Shown here: positions 35,571 through 44,530 of the stretch, piece by piece
Numbering within the stretch: position 1 is the stretch's first letter
How the letters are laid out: every line of letters begins with the position of its first letter
NCBI RefSeq assembly: GCF_900240305.1
Contig: NZ_LT964854.1
Coordinates: 2,418,001 to 2,482,000 of the forward strand
Origin: Ottowia massiliensis
GTDB taxonomy: Bacteria; Pseudomonadota; Gammaproteobacteria; Burkholderiales; Burkholderiaceae_C
Reading direction: 5' to 3'
Length of the DNA stretch: 64,000 nt
Notes under the pieces: generated by a model
What the model was told of the DNA's origin: nothing
Seen by the model: only the letters and a program-made list of their open reading frames with translations
Database searches by the model: none
Made by a program: the position numbers and the translations under genes

Positions 35571-38500
35571 CTACCTGCACTTGCGTCCGGCGCGCGCCTG
35601 GCTGGCTGCGCCGACGGCCATGAGGGCGAGCAGGGCGCAGATGGCGATCAGGCGCTGCCAGTCGGTTTCGTCGCTGCCATCAGGCGGGGGGGGCGGCTGC
35701 TGGCGTTCGAGCTGCATGCCGCGCACGGTTTCGGCGGGCGGGGTGTCGGCGGCTTGTTCGGGCGGTGTTTTGGGCGGTGTTTCGGGCGGTTGTTCAGCCT
35801 GCGGCTGGGCGGGCTGCTCGGTCGGGGCGGCCGCAGCGGGCGCTTCCAGGCCGAAGCCGGGGGCCGGGGCTGTGCTGGCGGGGTCATTGACGAAGGCGGT
35901 GAACGGGGCGTTTTCGCTGCGCACGTCGTATTTGCGTGCGAGTTCGACGTAGCGGGCCTTCAGATCGGCCAGCGTTTGCTCGTCGGTGCGCCAGTAGCCC
36001 TGGCGGATGGCTTCGACCATGCGCTCGATGGTTTGGGCCTGGGCGTGGGGGTTGTGCTTTTCAAACCATTGGTTCAGGCCCAGCTGGTGTTTGTCGCGCA
36101 CGTAGACATCCATCATTTCCTGCCACTGGTCGTCGCGCACGATTTCGCGGGAGACGGCGGTCCAGCCCCAGAAGTTGTTGGTGGCGTCGAGCACTTCAAG
36201 CGTGCCGGCATAGCCTTCGGCCATCAGGCCCTTGATGTAGCCGGGGTGGAACTGGCGGGTGGACAGTTCTTTGGCCAGGAACTGGGCGGCGGTTTCGAGC
36301 CGTTCGCCGCCCGCCTTGCGCAGGTTGCTGATGTACAGCTGCGGCGCTTTGCCGTCGAGGTGGCGCACGGCCAGGCCAATGCCGCCGAGGAACTGGAAGG
36401 GGTCGTCGGTGGTGAGCATGCCGTAGACGTTGGAGGTGCGCGAGAGCACGGCGCCTTCGGTGCCGCGCAATTGTTCGGCGTAGAGGTTGGGGGCGTCCTG
36501 GGCGCTGGCTTTGCCGCTTTCTTTTCCACTGGCTTTGCCGCCGCCTTCATCTTCGCCATCGCCTGCCAGGGTGCTGCCCCATTTGGCGGCGTTGGGGCCG
36601 TAGGCGTATTGCATGCGCGAGAGGTAAAGGCGGGCGAGCTTGCGGTCGCCCTCGGCCTTGCCTTGCCACTGGCCGGTGTCCATGGCGGCGTAGTTGATGC
36701 CGGTGCCGTAGCGGCCCGAGGCGGAGGAGAAGATGCGCGTTTGCGCGGCGTCCAGCGCGTCGGCTTCGCTCATGCCGCCTGCGCGCAGTTTGCTGGCAAT
36801 GCGGCGGGTGTTGGCGGCAATGGGGTTGTCGGCTTCGCTTTCGCCTTCGGCCTCGGAGGCGAGCTTGGCGGCCTGGGCGAGCTTTTCCATGATGTTGGGG
36901 AAGTGGTCGCGGTACAGGCCGGTGGCGGAGATGACCACGTCCACGCGCGGGCGGCCCAGCTCCTGGCGGGGGATGAGGCGCACGCCTTCCACGCGCCCGC
37001 CCGCGTTCCACACCGGCTCCACGCCCATGAGCCACAGCGCCTGCGCTTCGAGCAGGCCCTGGTGGCGCATGGTTTCGGCAGACCACAGGGAAAAGGCGAT
37101 CTTGGCGGGGTATTTGCCGCCGTTTTGCTGGCGGTGGGCTTCAATGAGGGCGTCGCCCGCTTTTTTGCCCGCTTCCCAGGCCTGTTTGGGCGGCACGCGG
37201 CTGGGGTCAAAGCCGTAGAGGTTGCGGCCCGTGCGCAAGGTGTCGGGGTTGCGCACGGGATCGCCCCCGGTGCTGGTGGGCACGTAGCGGCCCGCCAGGG
37301 CTTGCAGCAGGCCTGCGTTTTCGCTGCTGGCGTCCAGCGCCTGCCACCACGCTTTGCCTTGCGCCAGCTGCTTTTGCAGCTCTTCGGGCAGATTGGCGGG
37401 GGTTTTGCCGTCAAGGGAGTCGGCCAGCAGGCGGTAGCCGGGGTTTTGGTCCAGCGCTTCGTAGTTGATGACGAGGGCTTCGTCCAGCTCGCTTTCAGGC
37501 ACGCCGGCCTGGCGGGCGGCGGCTTCCTGGTAGGGCTGGCCCAGCATCATCATGGCGGTGGCGATGCGGTGCCCGGGCGTGGCGGCTTCGCCGAAGGTGT
37601 GCAGGCCGATGGGCTGGATGGTTTGCGCCAGCTCGTGCAGGTGCACGTGCAGCGCGTCCACAAAGGCAGGGAATTCGGCCCTGGCTTTTTCGGGCGCCCA
37701 GGCCATGTCGGCCATGAGGCGCTCTTTTTCGGCCATTTTCAAAATGTCGGCGGCGTATTGCGCCTTGACGGCGCCTTCGTCTTGCGCCAGCCATTTGTGC
37801 AGCAGCTCGTGGATTTCTTCCAGCTTGTCGTGCAGGCCCGCCGGGCGCAGGGCGGCGGTCTGGTGGCTGATGGTGACGGCGCGCCCCCGGCGCTTGGCCT
37901 GGGTGGCTTCGCCCACGTTGTCGATGATGTAGGGATAGACCACGGGCACGTCGCCCACGGCGAGCATGGGCGGGTCGAACAGGGACAGGCCCCGCTCCTT
38001 GCCCGGCAGCCACTCTTGCGTGCCGTGGGTGCCGAAGTGAATGAGCGCGTCGCGCGCGGGCGAGGCTGCGGGCGGCAGCGGGTGTTTTTTGGCCGCTTGC
38101 AGGGCTTTTTCATCCATCACGCCCTGGCGCACCCAGAGGTAGGCGGCCAGATACGAGTGGGGCGGCAGCGCGTCGGCCTTGGTGGAGTGGTAGAGGGCGG
38201 CTTCGCTCAGGCTGCCTTCGCCAGCGTTTTTGTCCACGCCTTTGTCGCTGCGGCCCATGAGGGGCAGCAGGGCCAGGCGGCCCATTTGCAGGCGGGGAAT
38301 GACGAAGTAGCTTTTGCCGCCTTGCTGGATGACGTAGGCCGAGCGCTCCGGCTCGCCCCAGCGCTTGCGCATGGCCGCTTGCGTGGCCGCAGGCAGGCTT
38401 TGCAGCCACTGGCGGTATTGCGCCACGGGCAGCAAGGCGGCCAGGCCGTCTTTGAGCAGGCCGGGCAGCTCGCCGTCGCGGTAGCCGGGGGCCAGCAGGC

Positions 38501-39848
38501 GCTGCACGCCGGCAATGAGTTTTTCTTCTTCGGGCGGCTCGGGCACGTCATAGCCCGCCGCGCGCAGGGCTTTCATCACGCTGATGAGGCTGCGCGGCAC
38601 GTTCATGAACGAGGCGGCCACGTTTTTTTCGCCGCCGGGGTGGTTCCAGAAGATGAGCGCCAGCTCTTTTTGCGCGTTGGGCTTGCGGCGCAGGGCGGCC
38701 AGGTTCAGCGCCTTGCCGGCCATGGACTGCATTTGTGCGGGAATGGCGGCGATGGCCTCGTCGCCGCCCTGGCGCACGGCAGAGGCAATCTGGATGTCGG
38801 CCACGCCCGCCATTTCAGGCTGCGTCATGTAAAAGGGAATGCTGGCCATGGGCAGGCCGTGTTCGTCGGCGGCCCAGGCGGCTTCGTCGCCCGTGCGGTA
38901 GGTGGTGGCCTGAATGACGGGCAGGCCCAATTCTTCAAATTCTTTCCGGCGGCCTTCGGCGTTGAGCGTGATTTGAAAGCTGACGATGGCGTCGGCCAGC
39001 GGGGCGGCATCGGGCTGCCCGCTGGCATTCGCTGCGGCAAAGGGGCGCAGCAGCTTGCCGATGTCGCCAGCGGGCAGCATGCGGTCGTAAATGGGCATGG
39101 CAATGGCGCCTGTTTTTTCGATGCGCTGCACCAGGTCGTCAATAAAGCCCGTTTGCATGCCCGAGATGTATTCCTGATGGATGGACAAGGCGATGATGGG
39201 CGGCCGCTCGGCCTGGCCCTGAATCTGCGCCTGGCTCAATCCCTTGAATTTCAGAAATTCGGGCACGCTGGCAAAAACCAGATCGGGCGCTTTTGGGTGA
39301 TATACGGCGGATTTTGGAAAGACCACGGGCGCGGGCAAATCAGCCGGGGCGGGCTTTTTGTGAACAATGGCCGAAAGCAGCGCGAGAAAGTTTTTCATGT
39401 TGCGCTCGCCGCCATTTTCATAATAGGCAATCAGGTTTTTAAGCTGCTTTTCGTCAAAACCGCCGGCCAGCGGCGTTTCCGATTCATGCAGCCAGGCGAA
39501 ATAAGGCGCTTCAATGTTTTTCACGATGTCGCCCATGGCCGCCAAGGTTTGCGGGCGCATGGGCAAATCCAGCAAAACGGCTTCATGGCCCTTGAGCCGC
39601 TGCGGCTCCAGCGCGCCCGCGCCCGCGCCCAACGGCACGATGTATGAATCCACGGCCAGGCCGTAGGGCGCGGCCATTTGGGCCAGTTCGTGAAATTTGC
39701 CCTTGGGCACGTTGGACGTGGCGATGAACAGCAGTTTGTGCGGCGCGCCGCCTACTGGCGGCTGGGCCAGGGCAGGCCAGGCCAGCCAGCAGGCGGCCAG
39801 CCAGAAAAGAAGAAAACGGCGCAAAAGACCAAGGGCGAGACGGGACAT
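35571..39848 (-). CDS. Exported, membrane-anchored CobN/BchH-like chelatase subunit (HmuS-like)
   Basis: A 1425-residue member of the CobN/ChlH large-subunit family. A signal peptide (MSRLALGLLRRFLLFWLAACWLAW, ending PALAQ) puts it outside the cytoplasm. The body carries the family motif HFGTHGTQEWLPGKE, FSLWSAETMRHQGLLEAQAL and TNNFWGWTAVSREI. After a Pro/Glu-rich linker (about 1345-1400) a single C-terminal helix, LIAICALLALMAVGAAS, with a basic end would anchor it to the membrane. Classical CobN works in the cytoplasm with CobS/CobT, which are absent here. Exported relatives accompany TonB receptors; HmuS of Bacteroidetes removes metal from heme. It lies upstream-adjacent to a TonB receptor gene on the same strand (receptor first). 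The substrate, heme or corrinoid, is undecided. Confidence 0.85.
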   Translation of the reverse strand: MSRLALGLLRRFLLFWLAACWLAWPALAQPPVGGAPHKLLFIATSNVPKGKFHELAQMAAPYGLAVDSYIVPLGAGAGALEPQRLKGHEAVLLDLPMRPQTLAAMGDIVKNIEAPYFAWLHESETPLAGGFDEKQLKNLIAYYENGGERNMKNFLALLSAIVHKKPAPADLPAPVVFPKSAVYHPKAPDLVFASVPEFLKFKGLSQAQIQGQAERPPIIALSIHQEYISGMQTGFIDDLVQRIEKTGAIAMPIYDRMLPAGDIGKLLRPFAAANASGQPDAAPLADAIVSFQITLNAEGRRKEFEELGLPVIQATTYRTGDEAAWAADEHGLPMASIPFYMTQPEMAGVADIQIASAVRQGGDEAIAAIPAQMQSMAGKALNLAALRRKPNAQKELALIFWNHPGGEKNVAASFMNVPRSLISVMKALRAAGYDVPEPPEEEKLIAGVQRLLAPGYRDGELPGLLKDGLAALLPVAQYRQWLQSLPAATQAAMRKRWGEPERSAYVIQQGGKSYFVIPRLQMGRLALLPLMGRSDKGVDKNAGEGSLSEAALYHSTKADALPPHSYLAAYLWVRQGVMDEKALQAAKKHPLPPAASPARDALIHFGTHGTQEWLPGKERGLSLFDPPMLAVGDVPVVYPYIIDNVGEATQAKRRGRAVTISHQTAALRPAGLHDKLEEIHELLHKWLAQDEGAVKAQYAADILKMAEKERLMADMAWAPEKARAEFPAFVDALHVHLHELAQTIQPIGLHTFGEAATPGHRIATAMMMLGQPYQEAAARQAGVPESELDEALVINYEALDQNPGYRLLADSLDGKTPANLPEELQKQLAQGKAWWQALDASSENAGLLQALAGRYVPTSTGGDPVRNPDTLRTGRNLYGFDPSRVPPKQAWEAGKKAGDALIEAHRQQNGGKYPAKIAFSLWSAETMRHQGLLEAQALWLMGVEPVWNAGGRVEGVRLIPRQELGRPRVDVVISATGLYRDHFPNIMEKLAQAAKLASEAEGESEADNPIAANTRRIASKLRAGGMSEADALDAAQTRIFSSASGRYGTGINYAAMDTGQWQGKAEGDRKLARLYLSRMQYAYGPNAAKWGSTLAGDGEDEGGGKASGKESGKASAQDAPNLYAEQLRGTEGAVLSRTSNVYGMLTTDDPFQFLGGIGLAVRHLDGKAPQLYISNLRKAGGERLETAAQFLAKELSTRQFHPGYIKGLMAEGYAGTLEVLDATNNFWGWTAVSREIVRDDQWQEMMDVYVRDKHQLGLNQWFEKHNPHAQAQTIERMVEAIRQGYWRTDEQTLADLKARYVELARKYDVRSENAPFTAFVNDPASTAPAPGFGLEAPAAAAPTEQPAQPQAEQPPETPPKTPPEQAADTPPAETVRGMQLERQQPPPPPDGSDETDWQRLIAICALLALMAVGAASQARAGRKCR

Positions 39849-40305
39849 GGCGTATCTGGCTGGGCGGTTGGAAAAGAGGCGGTTGCGGGCAGCGGACCGG
39901 GTGGCGCTTTTGGGCATCCAATCGGCCGCAAGTCCTGATGGAATCAGCGCGGGCAGCTATCTTTTTTGAAGCCCATGACGGGTGCAGGATGGCCCTTGCG
40001 CGAAAGCGGCCCGCAGGGCAGGGCGCACGGAACGGGCTGGAATGCCAGGCCGGCAAACCGGAAAAGCAGCGGGGCAGGGCGCTGATTCAGGAAAGAGCAT
40101 ATTCATCACTGCCATCCGGAATGAATCCGGCCATGCGCATGAACGGATATTTCCGGATGGGCGGGCCAGGTGAAAACGGACAAATGACATGGCTGAAGAT
40201 TCGGCGCTTTCATTTCGTCAATGCGCGGCGGCATTTCTGGCGCCGTATTTCATTCATGGGCCTTCCGGGCCGCGCGCCCCTGCTTGAGCAGGGGCTGCTT
40301 CTCAT
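39849..40305. other. Gene-free stretch upstream of the cobN-like gene
   Basis: No credible gene. 39929-39970 (TGGAATCAGCGCGGGC, then AGCTATC) resembles a degenerate reverse family-1 fragment, with a forward counterpart near 62129. A stem ATCCGGAATG.../...CCGGATG lies at about 40116-40160. Confidence 0.4.
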
Positions 40306-40394
40306 CAAAAACAGAAGCAAATACAGACCCCATAAAAGGGCATCCTGCGCAATCTCCTTGCGGACCTCATGCTATCAAACAAGGAGCGAAAAAA
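40306..40394 (+). repeat. Family-1 intergenic repeat, copy 11
   Basis: Forward orientation. Left end AAAAACAGAAGCAAATAC, core TCTCCTTGCGGACCTCATGC, right end ACAAGGAGCGAAAAAAG. Between the TonB receptor and cobN-like genes. Confidence 0.8.
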
Positions 40395-40422
40395 GCCTTT
40401 TCGCAAGGGCTGCGCAAGCGCA

Positions 40423-42417
40423 TCAGAAATCGGCCCGCACGTTCACGGCCAGGGTGCGGCCGCGAATGGCGTAGCCAAAGTTGTCTGATTTGTCGGCCAG
40501 GCGCACGTTGCCAATGTTGTCCACTCCCACGCGCCAGCTCAGCATCTTGTTGACTTGCTGGCCCACGCTGAGGTTGAACAGGGTGTAGGCGGGCAGGCGG
40601 CCGCCGCTTTGGCTGATGCGCTGGCGGCCCGTGTAGTCCAGCCCCAGGCGTGCGCTCAGGCCCCAGGCGCCTTGCCATTGCAGTTGCGAGTGCAGCACCT
40701 GGCGCGGGCGGCCGGTCAGTTCCACGCCGGAGTTGCTGTCTTTGGTGCGCAGCAAGGTAAGGTCGTTGTTCCACTTGAAGCCGGGGGCGAAGGCCCAGCT
40801 CAGGCCCAGCTCCGCGCCGCGCACGGTGGCGCGGTTTACGTTGTCGTACTGGTAGGTGACGCGCACCAGCCGCCCCATGCGCTGGCGGTTGACTTCGCGG
40901 AAATAGATCAGGTCTTTGACGCGGGTGTGAAACAGCGTGCCGCGCAGCGAAAGCGGCCCGGTGGTGTAGTCGGCCCCCACTTCAAACGAGGTGGAGCTTT
41001 CGGGCTTGATGCGGGCGTTGCCCAGGAAGGTGTGCGGGCCTTCGGCGCCCACGTAGTTGGGCGATATCTGCTTGAGCGTGGGCGCCTTGAACGCGCCGCC
41101 CACGCCGCCTTTGATGACGAGGTTTTCACTCGGCTCCCAGACCAGGTAGGCGCGGGGGCTGACGTGGTTGCCAAAGATCTGGTGATGGTCCACCCGCACG
41201 CCCAGCGTGGCGATGAGGTGGCTGGCAAAGGCGAATTCATCTTGCGCGAACAGGGCCTTGTGCGTGGCGCTGTCTTTGCCGCCGGTCAGCCCGGCGTTGA
41301 TGAGTTTTTCGCGCCGCCATTCGCCGCCGGCGGTGAGGCGGTGGCCGCCCATGCGCCACTGCACGAAGCCATCGCCCACCACGTCGCGCATGTCTTGCGG
41401 GCGCGTGGGCGCAACGCCGTTGGTGCGGTGCGTGCTCACGCCAATGGCGCTGCGGTAGGCGCGCAGCTGCGTTTTGACGTCGTTGCCGAAAACGCCGTTC
41501 CACTGGCCGTAGCCGTGGTCGCGATTGACTTTGTAGGTGTTTTGGTAGGGCGTGGCCCGGGCGCTGCGCGCCACGTCGTCGTAGAAGCGGTCTTCGCTGC
41601 CGTGCTGAATGCCTGCCTCGAAGGTGTGGCGGGCGTTGAGCGCGTAGCGCGCCGAGAGGCTGCCGGAAGTGCTCCTGCGGCCTTCGATTTCGCTATAGCG
41701 CCGGTCTTCGCGCAGGGCCACGGGATTGACGTGGCTGCGCTCGGCATTGACGCGCAGCGCCAGCCCTTGCGCCACGGGGCCGCCCGCGTACACAGCGGTT
41801 TTGCCGCCCGTGCCGCCCCATTTGGCGCTGCTGGCGCGCTGGCCGGAGAGGCTGACCGAGCCTTCCCATTTGTCGGTGGGCCAGCGGGTGATGATGTTCA
41901 CCACGCCGCCCAGCGCCTCGGAGCCATACAGGGCCGAGAGCGGGCCGCGAATGACTTCCACCCGCTCGATGGCAGAGGCGGGAACCCAGCCGTACTGGTA
42001 ATCGGAGTGGCCCACCACGTCGTCCGAGGCGGCAATGCGGCGGCCATCCATGAGCACCAGCGTGTGCGAATCGTTCATGCCGCGCAGGGTGAAGGTTTTG
42101 CGCCCGCCCACCTGGCGCGCCGAAAGCGTCAGGCCCGGCGCGTCTTCAATCAGGGTGAGCAAGTCTTCATCAGGGCGGCTGCTTTGCTGCAGCGTCTGGC
42201 GGTCAAACACCGTGACGGAAGCGGGCGCGGTGCGGGCGTCTTCTTCGCTGCGCGTGGCCGTCACGGTCACTTGCGGCAGCACGGCCTGCTCCTGGTTTTT
42301 TTTCTGCTTCTGCACATGGGCATGGCCCGCGTGCAAATCCTGCGACTGCGCGGCTCCGGCGCAAACCAGCAGGCTGGCAGCGGCCAAAACACTGAAACTC
42401 AAAGGGTGGCGCGACAT
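40423..42417 (-). CDS. TonB-dependent outer-membrane receptor
   Basis: A 664-residue beta-barrel importer. The signal peptide MSRHPLSFSVLAAASLLVCAG, cut near GAAQS, is followed by a His-containing stretch, HAGHAHVQKQKKN, then the TonB-box-like VTVTATRSEED. The plug domain has LTLIEDAPGLTLS, FTLRGMNDSHTLVLMDGRR and VEVIRGPLSALYGSEALGGV. The barrel ends in RTLAVNVRADF with terminal Phe for assembly. The plug resembles CirA/FepA/BtuB-type receptors. It is the first gene before the CobN-like gene on the minus strand. Heme, a siderophore or a cobamide are possible ligands. No cobalamin riboswitch is seen upstream. Confidence 0.92.
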   Translation of the reverse strand: MSRHPLSFSVLAAASLLVCAGAAQSQDLHAGHAHVQKQKKNQEQAVLPQVTVTATRSEEDARTAPASVTVFDRQTLQQSSRPDEDLLTLIEDAPGLTLSARQVGGRKTFTLRGMNDSHTLVLMDGRRIAASDDVVGHSDYQYGWVPASAIERVEVIRGPLSALYGSEALGGVVNIITRWPTDKWEGSVSLSGQRASSAKWGGTGGKTAVYAGGPVAQGLALRVNAERSHVNPVALREDRRYSEIEGRRSTSGSLSARYALNARHTFEAGIQHGSEDRFYDDVARSARATPYQNTYKVNRDHGYGQWNGVFGNDVKTQLRAYRSAIGVSTHRTNGVAPTRPQDMRDVVGDGFVQWRMGGHRLTAGGEWRREKLINAGLTGGKDSATHKALFAQDEFAFASHLIATLGVRVDHHQIFGNHVSPRAYLVWEPSENLVIKGGVGGAFKAPTLKQISPNYVGAEGPHTFLGNARIKPESSTSFEVGADYTTGPLSLRGTLFHTRVKDLIYFREVNRQRMGRLVRVTYQYDNVNRATVRGAELGLSWAFAPGFKWNNDLTLLRTKDSNSGVELTGRPRQVLHSQLQWQGAWGLSARLGLDYTGRQRISQSGGRLPAYTLFNLSVGQQVNKMLSWRVGVDNIGNVRLADKSDNFGYAIRGRTLAVNVRADF

Positions 42418-42463
42418 GAAACAAGTCTCCTTCTAGCTGCGAGGCTCGTTATTTTGTCACAGC

Positions 42464-42481
42464 GAATAACAAGCGTTATCA
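42464..42481 (-). promoter_or_regulatory. Palindrome upstream of the TonB receptor, possible Fur-type operator
   Basis: GAATAAC-AAGC-GTTATCA (on the minus strand TGATAACGCTTGTTATTC), about 50 bp before the receptor start. It partly matches the GATAATNATTATC theme of Fur boxes. Position is suggestive; identity is uncertain. Confidence 0.35.
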
Positions 42482-42589
42482 GTCAGGGTCTATGCGCCAG
42501 CGGCGCTCTATTCAGGTTTCATCCAGAAGCGCCAGCCTTGGACTGGGCTATATTCATTTCCTTCTTTTCCCCGCACTCAAGAGGCCGCC

Positions 42590-43051
42590 ATGAAAGTCAG
42601 CGATATTTTGCGAATCAGGGGCAATACCCTGTTTACCGTGCAAGCTGGCGAAACCCTGGAGGCGGCCATTGCCGTCATGGCTGAAAAAGACATTGGCTCG
42701 CTGGTGGTGGTGGAGCATGGCGAGCTGGCGGGCCTGCTCACTTTTCGTGAAGTCATTCTGGCGCTGGCGCAAAACCGTCCGCTGGACAGCATTCACGTGC
42801 GCAGCGTGATGAATGACAGCCCCCTGACTTGCACGCCCGAAACCGACATGGAAGAAGTCAGCCGCATGATGCTCAAACACCATGCCCGCTACATGCCCGT
42901 GATGGATCAGAAAATGCTCATGGGCATCATCAGCTTTCACGACATGGCCCATGCCGTGGTGAGCAGCCAGGATTTTGAAAACCGCCTGCTCAAGGCATTT
43001 ATCCGGCAATGGCCGCAAACCGACGGCGGCGAACAGGGCAGGGCGGCATAA
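42590..43051 (+). CDS. CBS-domain pair protein
   Basis: A 153-residue protein made almost wholly of two CBS motifs: MKVSDILRIRGNTLFTVQAGE, then EKDIGSLVVVEHGELAGLLTF; and VRSVMNDSPLTCTPETD, then HHARYMPVMDQKMLMGIIS. Such pairs bind adenine nucleotides and often act as energy sensors. The partner is unknown. ATG at 42590 follows AAGAGG. Its stop TAA lies 2 bp before the aroC start, so they are probably one operon. Confidence 0.9.
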   Translation: MKVSDILRIRGNTLFTVQAGETLEAAIAVMAEKDIGSLVVVEHGELAGLLTFREVILALAQNRPLDSIHVRSVMNDSPLTCTPETDMEEVSRMMLKHHARYMPVMDQKMLMGIISFHDMAHAVVSSQDFENRLLKAFIRQWPQTDGGEQGRAA

Positions 43052-43053
43052 AA

Positions 43054-44130
43054 ATGGCAGGCAACACGCTGGGCACTTTGTTTGCCGTGACCAACTTCGG
43101 AGAATCCCACGGCCCGGCCATCGGCTGCGTGATTGACGGCTGCCCGCCCGGCATGGCGCTGGCCGAATCTGACATCCAGCCTGAGCTGGACCGCCGCCGC
43201 CCTGGCAGCAGCGCCTTTGTCACACAGCGCCAGGAAGCCGACCGGGTGGAAATCCTCTCGGGCGTGTATCAGGGCCAAACCACCGGCACGCCCATCTGCC
43301 TGCTGATTCGCAACACCGACCAGCGCAGCAAAGACTATTCAGACATCGCGCAAGCCTTTCGCCCCGGCCACGCCGATTACGCCTACTACCGCAAATACGG
43401 CATCCGCGACCCGCGCGGCGGCGGCCGCTCATCCGCGCGCCTGACGGCCCCCACCGTGGCCGCAGGCGCCGTGGCGCGCAAATGGCTGCGTGAGCGCCAC
43501 GGCACGCAATTTCAGGGCTGCATGACGCAGCTGGGCGAGCTGCCCATCGCCTTTGAAAGCTGGGACTACGTGGCGCAAAACCCGTTTTTCGCCCCTGTGG
43601 CCGACACCGCCGCGCTGGAAAACTACATGCGCGCGTTGCGCAAAAGCGGCGACTCCTGCGGCGCACGCCTGCGCGTGACGGCCCGGAACATGCCCGCCGG
43701 GCTGGGCGAGCCTTTGTATGACCGGCTGGACGCCGACATCGCCCACGCCATGATGGGCCTGAACGCCGTCAAGGGCGTGGAAATTGGCGACGGCTTTGCC
43801 TGCGTCACCCAAAAAGGCAGCGAACATGGCGACGCCATGTTCCCGGGCGAAGCGGGCCGCCCGCGTTTTGCCAGCAACCACGCGGGCGGCATCCTGGGCG
43901 GCATCAGCACGGGGCAAGACCTGGAGGTAAGCGTCGCCATCAAGCCCACCAGCTCCATCCTCATTCCCCGTCCTTCCATCAACACGGCAGGCGAAGCGGT
44001 CGAACTCATCACCAAAGGCCGCCACGACCCTTGCGTCGGCATTCGCGCCACGCCCATCCTGGAAGCATTGCTTGCTTTGGTCGTCATGGATCATGCGATG
44101 CATCAGCAAGCGCGCCGCGCTACGGCTTAA
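43054..44130 (+). CDS. aroC: Chorismate synthase
   Basis: Last step of the shikimate pathway, 5-enolpyruvylshikimate-3-phosphate to chorismate with reduced FMN. The 358 residues have the three signatures GESHGPAIGCVIDGCPPG, GRSSARLTA (within DPRGGGRSSARLT) and RPSINTAGEAVELITKGRHDPC. ATG at 43054 matches the family start MAGNTLGTLF. Translationally linked to the CBS gene by a 2-bp gap. Confidence 0.97.
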   Translation: MAGNTLGTLFAVTNFGESHGPAIGCVIDGCPPGMALAESDIQPELDRRRPGSSAFVTQRQEADRVEILSGVYQGQTTGTPICLLIRNTDQRSKDYSDIAQAFRPGHADYAYYRKYGIRDPRGGGRSSARLTAPTVAAGAVARKWLRERHGTQFQGCMTQLGELPIAFESWDYVAQNPFFAPVADTAALENYMRALRKSGDSCGARLRVTARNMPAGLGEPLYDRLDADIAHAMMGLNAVKGVEIGDGFACVTQKGSEHGDAMFPGEAGRPRFASNHAGGILGGISTGQDLEVSVAIKPTSSILIPRPSINTAGEAVELITKGRHDPCVGIRATPILEALLALVVMDHAMHQQARRATA

Positions 44131-44530
44131 TTTTTTGGATGAGGAAAAGCTCTAGCCCGACGCTATCCGCCGAAAACAGTTCGACCGAGAACAGTTCGAG
44201 CTTGCGCATTTTTTGTTGGAGAGAAGATTGCTTAACTTAACATAAGGCAAATTATGGGAAGCTATTGGGTGAAGCGCGATGCTAAGAACGATGCTTCCCG
44301 CTCAATCCCATCAGAGGCAAGGTGAGGTTGCTGGTAACGCAGGACATGCATGCTTTTTCCAGCAACTCGAGGAGCACCTTCAATGAGTCTTCGCCAGCAC
44401 GTAGAGCGCCCACGCTTTTAATCAGCGCCAAAAGCGGCAGGCCCGCAAGGCACAGCAGCCTGCGGCTTGTCTAACCCCATGTCTGACTCTCATCCATGAA
44501 AATCCGGCCGATTTGGGCCGTTCGTGATTC
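44131..44530. other. AT-richer intergenic stretch between aroC and btuC
   Basis: About 400 bp, visibly less GC-rich than the surroundings. It holds the dif-like site at 44235-44262 and a direct repeat of GAACAGTTCGA-type sequence at about 44177-44202. No cobalamin riboswitch box and no credible gene were found, apart from a 23-codon frame at 44253 that I do not support. Confidence 0.5.
44235..44262 (-). other. dif-like XerCD recombination site
   Basis: Read on the minus strand: arm GCTTCCCATAA, six-base centre TTTGCC, arm TTATGTTAAGT. The right arm matches the XerD half of dif (TTATGTTAAAT) at 10 of 11 positions. The left arm keeps CATAA and is weaker. The 11-6-11 architecture is right for XerCD. 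It could be the chromosomal dif, or a dif-like site used by an integrating element. Confidence 0.55.

Noticed and set aside
42418..42589. Cobalamin riboswitch upstream of the TonB receptor
   Set aside because: Only about 170 bp are available, with no GCCACTG-type B12 box on the minus strand.
44253..44324. 23-codon open frame beginning in the dif-like site
   Set aside because: No ribosome binding site or similarity; length expected by chance.
44131..44530. Cobalamin riboswitch upstream of btuC
   Set aside because: No B12 box or typical conserved segments found; the stretch instead holds the dif-like site.
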